From the NCBI GenBank assembly GCA_039720395.1, contig CM077822.1, positions 19,798,589 through 19,862,588 on the forward strand: a stretch of DNA of 64,000 nt, in the 5' to 3' direction. The DNA comes from Liquidambar formosana. Lineage: Eukaryota; Streptophyta; Magnoliopsida; Saxifragales; Altingiaceae. The translations under genes were made by a program, and so were the position numbers. Positions 10,421 to 20,527 of the stretch are shown in pieces. Below the pieces are notes generated by a model. That model did not search any database, had not been told where the DNA came from, and saw only the letters and a list, made by a program, of their open reading frames with translations. How positions within the stretch are numbered: position 1 is the first letter of the stretch; every line of letters begins with the position of its first letter.

Positions 10421-13400
10421 AACCTTTTATACACTCATGGTCCATCTATACAATGAGAGAAATCAAACAATTTGATTACTTCAACTTTATAGATGTTCTA
10501 ATTATGAGAACCTTGTAGTCTATTAATAGACCTCTATAACTTACACACTTTTATGGTTTTTCACCATTTGATATAACATCTTTATATCCTTTTTGACATA
10601 TCTCATATTCAAAATGTGTGTTTATAGATAACAAGATCCAAATGGATTTCAGCATAACTATTATCAAACAAGTTTCTTTATAGACAACTTTTTGCCTATG
10701 TTGAAAACATTCTTAAATAGCCAAGCCTTTTAGGTCTCTACCTGTCCATATTGGATTTAATGACTCTTAGTCATTTCTCAAGTTGATGTCAAACATCGCC
10801 TAATCATAATCAATAGGATTATCTTGGTGATCTTTATCACCAAAGAACAATTCTTTCACATTCTAATGGAGATACAATATCTCTCTTATGTTAAAGAAAT
10901 ATCCAATTTGATCTATGAAAAGAATGTGGTGTAATTAAAGGTTTTGCCTCAATAGGGGCAAGGGTTGGATCTTTGTTGGTTTGTGGCTTTACAAACAATT
11001 CTGTAAATTCTATCTACTTTTGCATCTTTCTTGAATGAACTCTTTCTCAAGAAAATCCAGCAATCATCCTAATGGACAACTTTTGTTCATTAGAGTAATA
11101 GAAATACTATCCCAACCACTTTTAGGATATACCACAATTCAACACTTACTTGACCTTATTTCCAGATTGTCTACATTATGTTTCCAGACAAACGTAGCAC
11201 AAGCCCAAGCCTTAACTTCTTTAAGTTGGGTTTCTTCCCATATCATATCTGATATAATTGGGACAAAACTGGAGTGAACCCTAAATTATCAATATGTAGC
11301 AATTTTAAGGTATATCCTAGATGGATACATTAGTAAAACTCATCATGGATCAAACCATATCTTAATAGGGTTCAATTTGTTCTCTTAGATTCACCATTGA
11401 GCTATGGTATTCTAAGATGAGTCTACTGTAATTGAATGCATGCTCTACATGACTATATACATCACAATGTATTAGTCAAATTATAAATGTAACTCTTTTA
11501 CTTCACCAAGTAAAAGATGGGCTTGGTCATCTCATAACCAAATCATAATCGTTACATTTAAATGAGAGTCTCTACATCTCTTGTATTCTCGGAATACGTT
11601 GCATTCGCTCTAATTAGTCATTTAAATTCGGAAATCAAATTTCTAGAATGTCTTAAATGACCTAGTTAAGAAATAAGTTCCCAAAATTAATCTAGCAACT
11701 CTTGCTCTATTAAAATTTTTAAAGGTAACTTATTATCTACTTAACTTTCTGCGTCCATTTAGATTACACTATAATCCAAAAACCAAGAAGCAGAACTAAC
11801 CAACAATTTAGTCTAGAGCATGAACCAAAACTTCAAAAGTTTGATTCTTCTAGGAAGACTGATACTTTATCAATTTCCCTTTACAATACCTTATGTTTAC
11901 TACAAAATAATTATATTTCTTTGTCTTTAACTTTTCAAGACTTGCTTTCCTCTATGCTTCCATTTTAAATCACATCTAGCTTCTCAAGCTATTCTATGTG
12001 ATTAATCATTTTTCAAAAGAATGATTATTAATAAACAACTTTTATTACATCCTAGTCCAGAAGAAGTCCTCTATAAGTACTATACTTTATAGTATTATTT
12101 TACTCACCATACAACCTTTGTATGTGATGTAGGACATCAAAGGCATTTGCATTGACTAATTTTGCTTCTGAAGTTCATTAGTCATCAATACTATCATATA
12201 GCATGGCAACAAGATGCCAATTGTGCATAGTGTCTTTTTCTTCTTAGGATGTTTTATGGAGGGCCTTTAAGAAAAGGCCTAATAGCATATGAACAATCTT
12301 TTGAAATTGAGAACAATTCTCAATTTCCTAAGTCAATCAAAGAAATCGGGTTTAGTCAAACTATCAATATCCTATATATTTGGAAATAGGGGTTTTGAGG
12401 TGAGTAATTAGGTAATCAACATAAACAGAGAATTAGATTTCATTTTTATCCATAATGATTGGGTCTTTAATCATATGGTACCTCCCACTATTTTATCAAA
12501 TTCCATACACCCTCTAATGGAATTCGGGAATCTCATTCCTAATGGGGATTGGGGTCCCACTGTGACCTAGAAGCCTCACATGTTAGTTTCTTGACTTCTA
12601 ACCCACAATAAGAAGACAACTCTTTGTCTATTGCTTCATAAGCAAGTTCCAATCGTTTTGCCTCTAGGGAACATACACCTCACATGTTAGTTTCTTGGAA
12701 TACTTCCCTAGTTAAGTTAAACCCATCATTCACACAGGTATGTTTCGCCAAATATATACCTCACATGTTAGTTTCTTGGTATATACCAGTTTAGGCACCC
12801 CATGATATCTCATATGTGATAGTTTCAAGTAATGTCTTTAACATGGATAGCTCCTACATGTCTGCAGCCAGGTACCCACATTAAGGGACGTTAGATGATC
12901 CTATAATGATGGAAGGCAATGAAGAATTCATTCCCCAATGACTTCTCCATTTTCAACTTAATATTAAATAAGAAGGGTTTTAAGGGGTCTCATCAAATTA
13001 ACATGCATCCTATGTATCAAAATTTAAATATATAAATTATGCTATTTATAATCGTACATCTCATGCTATTATAAATCATACATCGCATGCTATTATATAT
13101 CAACATATATAAAGTACCATATTTTGATATTAGTCCCTAAGTGAATAGGTAACATATACCAAACTATAGTATTGGAGCTAATACAATTATCTCATAAATT
13201 AAAGCTCCCACTATGATGATTATGGACTTTGAGAGGATTCAATCCAAGCCAATAGATTGAATCCAAGGTCTAAGGTGGGTGTAGGTGATCGTAAAATAAA
13301 CCATTCGTAACATGCATGCTTTCTTGAAAACCTTCTCTAAGCTTTCAAGTCCTTCAATCTGCTCCCTTGGCTTGATGGTCTCCACCATTGGCTTGTTGGG

Positions 13401-13970
13401 CTCTATCATGCTCCTTTGGGTCCACCATGCTCCTTAGTGCGCTCTCGATTACATAACATTTACATAATTTAAAGAAAGGGATACATAAGGGGAATGTGGG
13501 GTACATAAGAGAATGATAGAGAGAGGGGGAGAGGGAAGGTGGCATGCAAGCCCCAAATAAATTACATCACCTTAATAAAATTACAACTCTTGTAAATAAT
13601 AACATCCCATTCATAAGACGGCCAATCACAATTGGTTTAAAGGGTATAGTCCATAATCATCATCCAAGCACATACATACAATCTCATTGCATAATGTAAA
13701 GAAAAACTGTAAGCATTAAAACATATGGGCATTATGGTAATTCTCTTGAATGATTTACATTAATCTCATTAATGCATCCTAATCTTATTAGGTTTTAACA
13801 AAAATATCCAGAATTAAATAAAGTCTTAACATTTAAGACATTACAGTTTCAATTAATCAAATTAATTTAAAACATGTAAAGTTTCCTAAAATAACTCTAA
13901 TATCCAATATTAGGGTTTCCTTAATTAAACAAAACAATTTCATTTAATTAAGAATTTCCAGATTTTAATT
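10421..13970 (-). other. Degenerate copia internal region
   Basis: This stretch presumably holds the former integrase and gag region, but I recognise no domain in any frame; only ORFs under about 80 codons occur and they look accidental. A 20-bp motif, CCTCACATGTTAGTTTCTTG, recurs near 12574, 12671 and 12760 among partly similar sentences. No RNA gene or other structure was seen. Confidence 0.5.
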
Positions 13971-15844
13971 TAATCCCTAATTGTGTTTTAAACCATTTAA
14001 AACATTATAAAATTAATCAATATTAATTAAATAATTAATATAGGAATTAAATAAAATCATTAAAATGATGAATTAGTGTATTAGGGTTTCCTAAAACCCT
14101 AAACCCTAAATGCAAGCCCCAATCATTAAATGCCTTATGATTGGTCATTTAATGTCCAATCATTAAAACCCTAGGTTCATATGGTATTTAATAAAAGGGA
14201 TTAGGGTTTAATTAATGCCAAATAGGGTATTAATTACCCTTAATTAATTACACTAATTAGGGTTTCCAAAACCCTAACCCTAGACATCATTAATGGTATT
14301 AATTATGCCCTAACAATCAATAACCATGATTGGTCATTTAATGACCAATCATTAACTCTTAATTAAGGTAATTAATATTCCAATTAGGGTTTTAATTAAT
14401 GCCATAATGAAATTAGGGTTTCATCATTAACTCAAAATTAGGGTTTCATCCTTAACTCTATGCAGCCGTCACTACCAGGGGGCTGCCTGAGCTTGGCTAG
14501 GCTGCCATGGCCACCAACGACTGTGGGAGGCCATGGCCAGTCATGGGAGAACATCCTAGGGGTGTGGGACAAGCTTCTGGACATGTGAGAATTGGTGGAA
14601 GTGGCTGCCATCATCAAGAACAATCAGGGTTTCCAAAACCCATTGCTGGAGCCATTGTTGCAGACCTTGAAGGTCACAATAGCTTCTAAAACCTTATCAA
14701 TTCGACTCCTCCATTGAAACCAGCTTTTGTATCATGTCCCTACATGAAATACTAAGCTAATAGAAGGGGTTTGGATGATCGAATCATCATCAATTGTTCT
14801 AAACAATTAAAACAACAGTAGGCTGCCTAGAAATTTACAGCATACTGTCCATTGTCGCAAATTGAATTAAATCCCAGCAAGATGTTTGAATCAGGCTACC
14901 AAACGAATTTTCCCAGTATCCTACATGTCTTAGGAAACTAATGCAATTGGTTTCATGCAATTTGGAGTTCCCTAACTCAAGTTCTAATCAAAACTCCATT
15001 GATGACTTTTCTGCAGAGAAAATCTGCTATGCTGTTCATGAAAAATTTTCAAACTTTTTGAATCTTTTTCCATCAAAACCTTTTTGAAACTTAAAGAAAA
15101 TCATATACACATGATATATAATGATCCTACAATGATCTTCCATCATAAATACAGCAGCTTTAATTAGAATTAATTGCAAGAACCTTAGGGTTCTAAAACC
15201 CAGATTCAGCCTCCATGGTGTTCTTCTCCTTCTTCCTTCTGTTCTAGCATCTTAATCCAATTATGATGCATCTAAATGCTTGGGAACCTTTCCCTACCAT
15301 GTCTAGAACATAACCCAAGTGGTGGCAACCATTGCCATGCCTTTGATCTCCATCAATAACTCAAAGTTGTGGCTATTGCATCATTCCCGAGCAAAACTGT
15401 CTTTCCAGACAGCCTGTAGTAAAAAATTCATAACTTTCACTACAAAACTCGGATTGACGCACCGTTTGTTGGGTTGGAAAGCTTATTCAAAGAGCTTTCT
15501 AACCATATATGGCTCAAAAATTTTGGAGAAGAACTCTGAATTCGGCAGGCAAAACAAGATGACGGTTTTTCATGGCAACCATGAAAACTGTTCATAACAG
15601 TTTTATAAAACCCTAGTTTCCTTATTCTTCTTCTCCAAACTCAAACCCTATGCAACCTATTGCATCCATGGATACACTTAACCATCAATTAGAAGAGGAG
15701 TAGAAGAGAATTGACCTAGGGTTCCAAACCCTAGGTTCAGCCATGGAGGAAAACCAATTATGCAGAAAAATTTTCCAGATTTTTGAATCATTCAACTACA
15801 CCATAATTACCAGCCCATATGTATTTTGTATTATGCATAACCTG
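13971..15844 (-). other. Copia 5' leader, AT-rich, with telomere-like motifs
   Basis: It is nearly identical to 1-1907. It contains AAACCCTAAACCCTAAA near 14095, several ATTAGGGTTT boxes, and the GATTGGTCATT palindromes. No long ORF is present. Two copies sharing the same non-coding content means the family itself is non-autonomous, rather than this copy having decayed alone. Confidence 0.7.
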
Positions 15845-15857
15845 GCTCTGATACCAC
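15845..15857 (-). other. Primer binding site of complete copia element
   Basis: On the minus strand it reads GTGGTATCAGAGC, abutting the 5' LTR end CAACA. It is complementary to plant initiator-Met tRNA. Confidence 0.9.
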
Positions 15858-17515
15858 TGTTGGCAATCAAACAAGAGGGAAAAATACAAGTGCGGAATAT
15901 AAAAATTTTTCCTACGATTCCCAATCCCATGAATCTAACTATGCATAACACAAAATCAAACCCTAACTACAAAGAGGGTTAGAACACTTACAGAATTTTT
16001 GTCTTCTCCTTTTTGCTCCAAGCTTCTACTCCGGACAGCGGTGAATGAGCAGCCCAAGTGTGTTGCCTCCAACGGTATCCACACCTAGCTAGAGCTTCAA
16101 GCCTTTTCTTTCTTCTTCCTTGTTGTTGCTAGAGGTGGAGAAGAGAGAGAGAGAGAAGAGAGCCTCCAAGGGGCTGGACGGCTAGGGTTTATTGTGCAAG
16201 CCTCTTATGCCATGTCACACATAAGTGTGACTTATATAGGCAGCCCACTAAAGGGGGCTGGCCATGGGGAAGAAACCCTAATAGGGTTATGTGTAATTAC
16301 TCTTAATTGCACATTAACCCCTATTATTTGTATCAAATACAAATAGGCCCATAAAGAACTATTCTTTATTCACTAAAACCCTTTCTCTCATAGACTTTAA
16401 AGCCCTTCTTGCATGATCAGTGTGTGACCCATTGGGTTCACATCATTAAGTAGTAGGAATAGCACAAGGTGTGCACAATGGAACTCTTTCCATTTAGGGT
16501 CTAATTGGAACTCCTTCCAATTCCCTAATTGATTATAACTCACTTATATCAATTAGGGCTTCTACTAACCATGAGTAACACCTAGCATATGGCTCATGGT
16601 GTGGTCCTTAATGAGGTGAATAGTCATTTACAAAGAACCCTTCTGTTATAGTTTATAGGTTACAATTGCATCCTTCCTTCAACACAATGTCTCCAATTGA
16701 ACTAATAGGACATGGAAGTCTGTCAAGTCCCTAGTTCAATTACTTTATACTCATTCATAGATATCAACTCATTGATGAACTCATGAAACTCTTTTCATAT
16801 TCGTCCTACCATGGCCATGGATTTAATGAGTTATATTATGAATGCTATATGAGACATTCTCTCTCTTTTTCCTGAGAGTGATGGATCCCTTGTTGATCAC
16901 TCACATGCCTTCATACACGTAGCAGTAGGGCCAATGAACACCTTTACAGACCCCTGAATAGGATCTGCACTTAGTGTTATCAAACTTCTAAAGCTACATG
17001 CATAAGGTAACTATGGTGTCTTAGGTCTAAGGATTACTTGTACCACTATAACAATGAGAAACTGATTGACAGGCAGGATAAAACTCCATTCAGTTTATCT
17101 CATATCTTTGGTCACATTCAGTGTACCTATTCTTATAATAGGCACCCACTTGTTGGTTGTAGTGTCTCCACACAAATAGCTTGAGACTAGCTATCCTCCT
17201 ATAGAGTCAACCTAACAAGTGCTAGTCCTATGGTTCATTACTGTCCATCATAGTGAACCTTCAACTAGGAATGCTTAAGGAGTTTAGTACAGAGATATAT
17301 CTATAGTCTCAAAATTACAACTCTTTGTAATTCCATATTCTCAACTCTAACTCCATGGACATATTATGTAAATATAAATGATGCATATAAACATAATAGA
17401 ATAAGCCCTTTTATTAAATCAATAATAAATGTGACATACATAAATGAAATCAAATGATTGTTCCTAATCCCTAAACAATCATCTCTATGATTGGCTCTAG
17501 GGCATAATCCTAACA
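15858..17515 (-). repeat. 5' LTR of complete copia element
   Basis: It is 1658 bp, the same length as the other LTR, with about seven substitutions seen by eye (for example TTGGGAATC against TTGGCAATC at the end, and TGTGCTGCC against TGTGTTGCC). It is followed by the right target-site duplicate CGGAC at 17516-17520. Confidence 0.93.
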
Positions 17516-18425
17516 CGGACAACACTTGCCCTCCATGCCCCTAACAGGCATGTCAACTCCGTGGCCGTTTGCAGTATGGGGAATAGATATCATCGGACAG
17601 ATTAAGCCGAAGGCATCCAATGGTCATGAATACATTTTGGTAGCCATCGATTACTTTACCAAGTGGGTGGAAGCAGCCTCCTTCAAAGTTTTGAATGCTA
17701 AAAAGGTGGCGCAGTTCATACAGCTCAACATTATCTACCAATATGGGGTACCGCATGAGGTCATTTCAGATAACGGTCAGCATTTCCAGAAGGAAACCAA
17801 AGAACTCTTGCAGAAGTACAAGATCGTTCATCACTTGTCATCCCTGTATCGCCCACAGACAAATGGCGCAGTAGAAGCCGCCAACAAGAATATCAAGAAG
17901 ATACTTTAGAAAATGGCTGACACGTACACTGATTGGCACGAGAAACTACCATTGGCATTATGGGGGTACAGAACGTCAGTCAGATCATCAACAGGGGCTA
18001 CGCCGTATGCATTAGTGTATGGAATGGAGGCCGTTCTACCAGTGGAATTAGAAGTTCCTTCGTTAAGGGTTGCTGTGGAAAGTCAGCTGGCAGAGGTGGA
18101 CTGGATCAAAGGTCATTATGATGAGTTGGCATTGCTAGATGAAAGTCGATTGAGGGCTCTCTACCATGTGCAAGGATACCAGAGAAGAGTCGCAAGGGCA
18201 TTCAACAAACATGTCAAAGACAGAGGCTTGAAAAAAGGGGATTTAGTATTGAAAGAGATCCGAGCTCCAATTTTCGACCCACGAGGAAGGTTCAAACCGA
18301 GTTGGGGTGGACCATATGTTATCAAGGAGATATTACCAGCAGGGGCTGTTCAACTTATGGATTTGGATGGGATCGAGTTTGCTTGTCCCACTAATTTGGA
18401 TCAATTAAAGAAGTATTATGTATAA
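17516..18425 (+). pseudogene. pol: Gypsy element A integrase, catalytic core and C-terminus
   Basis: This continues the text interrupted at 7843. The core shows the DDE triad: Asp in WGIDIIGQIKPK, Asp in ISDNGQHF and Glu in GAVEAANKN. The C-terminal domain has a GPY-type motif (WGGPYVIKEILP) and ends LDQLKKYYV with a stop at 18423-18425. One nonsense codon, TAG at 17907-17909 (Gln in copies B and C), splits the frame between 17526-17909 and 17913-18425, which are otherwise in register. Apart from that stop and the copia insertion it is the best-preserved integrase C-terminal half here. Confidence 0.92.
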
Positions 18426-18779
18426 CGCCTGCTAGGTTGAAAACCTGTGAAGGCGGCCTAGGCAAAAGTTAAGGCATTTGAACTACGAGGACCTGATTCC
18501 CCAAAAGGAAAAAAAGAAAAGAAAAAAACAAAGAAAAAAAGAAAGAAAAAAAGAATAAAAAGAGAAAAAAAGAATAAAAAAAAAAGAAAAAGAAAACGGG
18601 GATACGTAGGCAGCCCATGAACTTGCTTTGGGTGCGGTCCAAACAACATAATCACAGCAAAATCTCAAAAGTAAATTATCATTGGCAATTCATTTGAAAC
18701 TAATTGTTTGACATAACAATTTACTGGTGTTAAGTAAAAGAACTATCGAGATGCCATAGATATTCTATTCCTTGAGTCT
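18426..18779 (+). other. Post-pol spacer with purine-rich tract and ACGTAGGC fold
   Basis: After pol comes a conserved AGGTTGAAAACC segment, then GAACTACG (18480-18487), GGACC (18489-18493), GATTCCCC (18495-18502), a ~95-bp A/G-only tract, GGGGAT (18598-18603), ACGTAGGC (18604-18611), a GCCCA/TGGGT hairpin and GGTCC (18636-18640). GGACC/GGTCC and TTCCCC/GGGGA can pair, giving a branched fold with the purine tract as a loop. The same arrangement occurs after pol in B and D. It may be a 3' RNA signal for pol or for the converging antisense gene. Confidence 0.65.
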
Positions 18780-20068
18780 TTAAGTCCTCTTGAGTTTCTT
18801 CAGAGTCATTTTGTTTGTCTTCTGTCTTTCCCTATCAAGTCTTCTTTTCTTTCGCAACTCATGGTCGTGTGCTGCCTCTACTGCCTCAAGAATGTCTTCT
18901 CTATAAAGCCCAAGTCTCGTGTCCTTGATAAGGTCATAAATTCTTTCTCGGCGAGAAGCTTCCCTTTCGCCCAAATCACCCTTCAACCATTGCTTATATT
19001 CTTTACTCATCTCGAAAGGTCCGTCAGTGTTGGCAATTCGAGTCAATTTCAGGTCTGTAGGCCAGCGAGTCCTCGCCCACTTGATTATAGTAAGACCGAC
19101 AGGTTCTACAGAGCAACAAGGTCCTGTTAAGGACGGTATAGTTTGCATGGCACCCATCTGGCAAAGAATTCTTGAAGTCCAATAGAAGGAAGTCGATCTC
19201 AGTCCTATGAGTTTGACAAAAGCACACCCCGAGGTTCGAAAAAGTACCTGCTCTTTACACCCCCCCATGTGAAGATGTACCAATTGATGTTCCGCTACGA
19301 CAGTGTGTGGAAGTAACCCAACCAATCTCTTAAAGAGAATGGCCCAGGGAATTCAACTCGGCGTAGACAGAAGTGCCGGGGCTTGTATGGATTGATAGTG
19401 GTGGGAGATAGAAAATTCAAGCGCTCGAGCAGCCACATTTGCAATAAAAAGGGGCTACCTTCTAAAGGTGCTTTGGGGTTGCCATGAACCTTATCTAAAC
19501 CATTCAAGGTTTCAGCTAATACCAAAGGAATGATGTTATGTCGCTTGAGAAGAGGGGCAACCAACTCGCATATTTGAACAGGGGCTCGAAGAATGCCGGT
19601 GGAGATGAGAAAGCGACCAATTAAACAGAAAGCAAGTGCACGCTGAATTTGAGGGGTGAAAGTCAGAGTACCTTCGCTACCATGAGCCAAGAATGAGGTT
19701 GCTAACTTCATTAAGTCCACCATATGATCCTTGACGAAGATCGTTGCGTCCCTTTGAGGAATGCCAAGAAAATCCGAGAAGGAAGCAAGGTAATCAGAAC
19801 GAGGTGTAGGAAGGATGAATGGCGCTGCGGGTGAAACTCCAAATAAAGCACAGAATTCCTCCATGGTTGGGCATAATTCTTCATAATTGAATCGAAAGAC
19901 ATGGAGTTGAGGATCCCAGAAGTATGTAGCCGCAGTGAGAAGAGTCGTCTCGAGCTTCATGTGCCTTATGGAGAGCAATGGTTCCAAGCCGAAGCGCTTA
20001 AACTCAGTTTTGTCTTTGGCAGCCATGACTGCCAAAAACCCTCTTAAGAACCCATCCAAGGCTTCCAT
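18780..20068 (-). pseudogene. Antisense extra ORF of element A, DUF7745/plant-mobile-domain-like
   Basis: This is about 430 codons reading opposite to pol and starting at MEALDGFLRGFL. I chose that ATG (20066-20068) because copies C and D start at the same residue and it lies ~50 bp below a TATA box. Conserved blocks include TYFWDPQLHVFRFNYEELCPTMEEFCALFG, RFLISTG, VLAETLNGLDKVH and LLQMWLLERLNFLSP, resembling the plant DUF7745/PMD superfamily as I remember it. The C-terminus is a basic coiled stretch (ELRKKRRLDRERQK) ending at 18780. It is broken by a TAG after HTLS (19295-19297) and a frameshift in a 7-C run near 19260. Function is unknown; PMD proteins in plants act in silencing and genome maintenance. 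Confidence 0.8.
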
Positions 20069-20116
20069 AATTATTGTCAATGAAAATAGGTGAGTTAGAA
20101 GGCTTCCCTCATGTGT

Positions 20117-20123
20117 TTTTATA
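20117..20123 (-). promoter_or_regulatory. TATA box of antisense ORF (element A)
   Basis: Minus-strand TATAAAA within CCCTATAAAAACACAT lies 49 bp upstream of the MEALD start codon. The same octad and spacing occur in C (40307-40313) and D (60685-60691), so it is a conserved promoter and not a chance AT run. Confidence 0.75.
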
Positions 20124-20210
20124 GGGAAAGGGTCACAAATTCGAGTCCTAAAGGGAGTAGAATCGTCAAAATAGCAAAATTCCTGAAAAATCGTGAAAAA
20201 GCGCGTCGAC

Positions 20211-20246
20211 CTCGGGTAACTGTCCAGGGCCAGATGGTCACCCGAG
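20211..20246. promoter_or_regulatory. GC-rich palindrome upstream of antisense ORF
   Basis: CTCGGGTAAC and GGTCACCCGAG are inverted arms about 15 bp apart, starting ~90 bp upstream of the antisense TATA box. The same arms occur upstream of the antisense ORF in C and D, more weakly above the PMD gene at 23459, and in the LTR of element B at 25103-25182. Confidence 0.65.
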
Positions 20247-20527
20247 GCCACCGCCTTGTTTTGCCTTGTTTCGCCCGGTTTTGCCTATTTTCGCGTTCGG
20301 GTGGCCTTTTTAGGCCATTTTCATTCCTATGAACTCACATTAACTCAAATTTTCATGAGAAAGGCACCATAATATCATCATGATAGATTCAAACAAGCAC
20401 AACAAGTATCCATAGCAAGGGATAAGAAAGTGGGTTTTAGGTGGCAATTACAAAACACAATCATGAAATGCAAAAAGATTGCCATAGTCTCATTGTTACT
20501 ACAAGCCCAACAAGAAAGTAAATGAAC

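Larger units (their letters stand above)
7844..17515 (-). mobile_element. Complete Ty1/copia LTR retrotransposon, non-autonomous
   Basis: This 9.7-kb element has 1658-bp LTRs of equal length (7844-9501 and 15858-17515). It is flanked by a perfect 5-bp target-site duplication CGGAC (7839-7843 and 17516-17520), and removing it restores the gypsy integrase reading. On the minus strand it runs 5' LTR at right, primer site, internal region, polypurine tract, 3' LTR at left. The LTRs differ at only about seven positions by eye, so insertion was recent. Yet the 6.4-kb internal region has no long ORF, only relics of copia RT and RNase H. It must have moved with proteins supplied in trans. Confidence 0.93.

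Noticed and set aside
11035..11277. 80-codon plus-strand ORF in copia interior
   Set aside because: Antisense to a decayed pol region, with no similarity I recognise.
18458..18668. Phe-rich reverse-strand ORFs over the purine tract (also 54724-54959)
   Set aside because: Low-complexity translation of an A/G tract.
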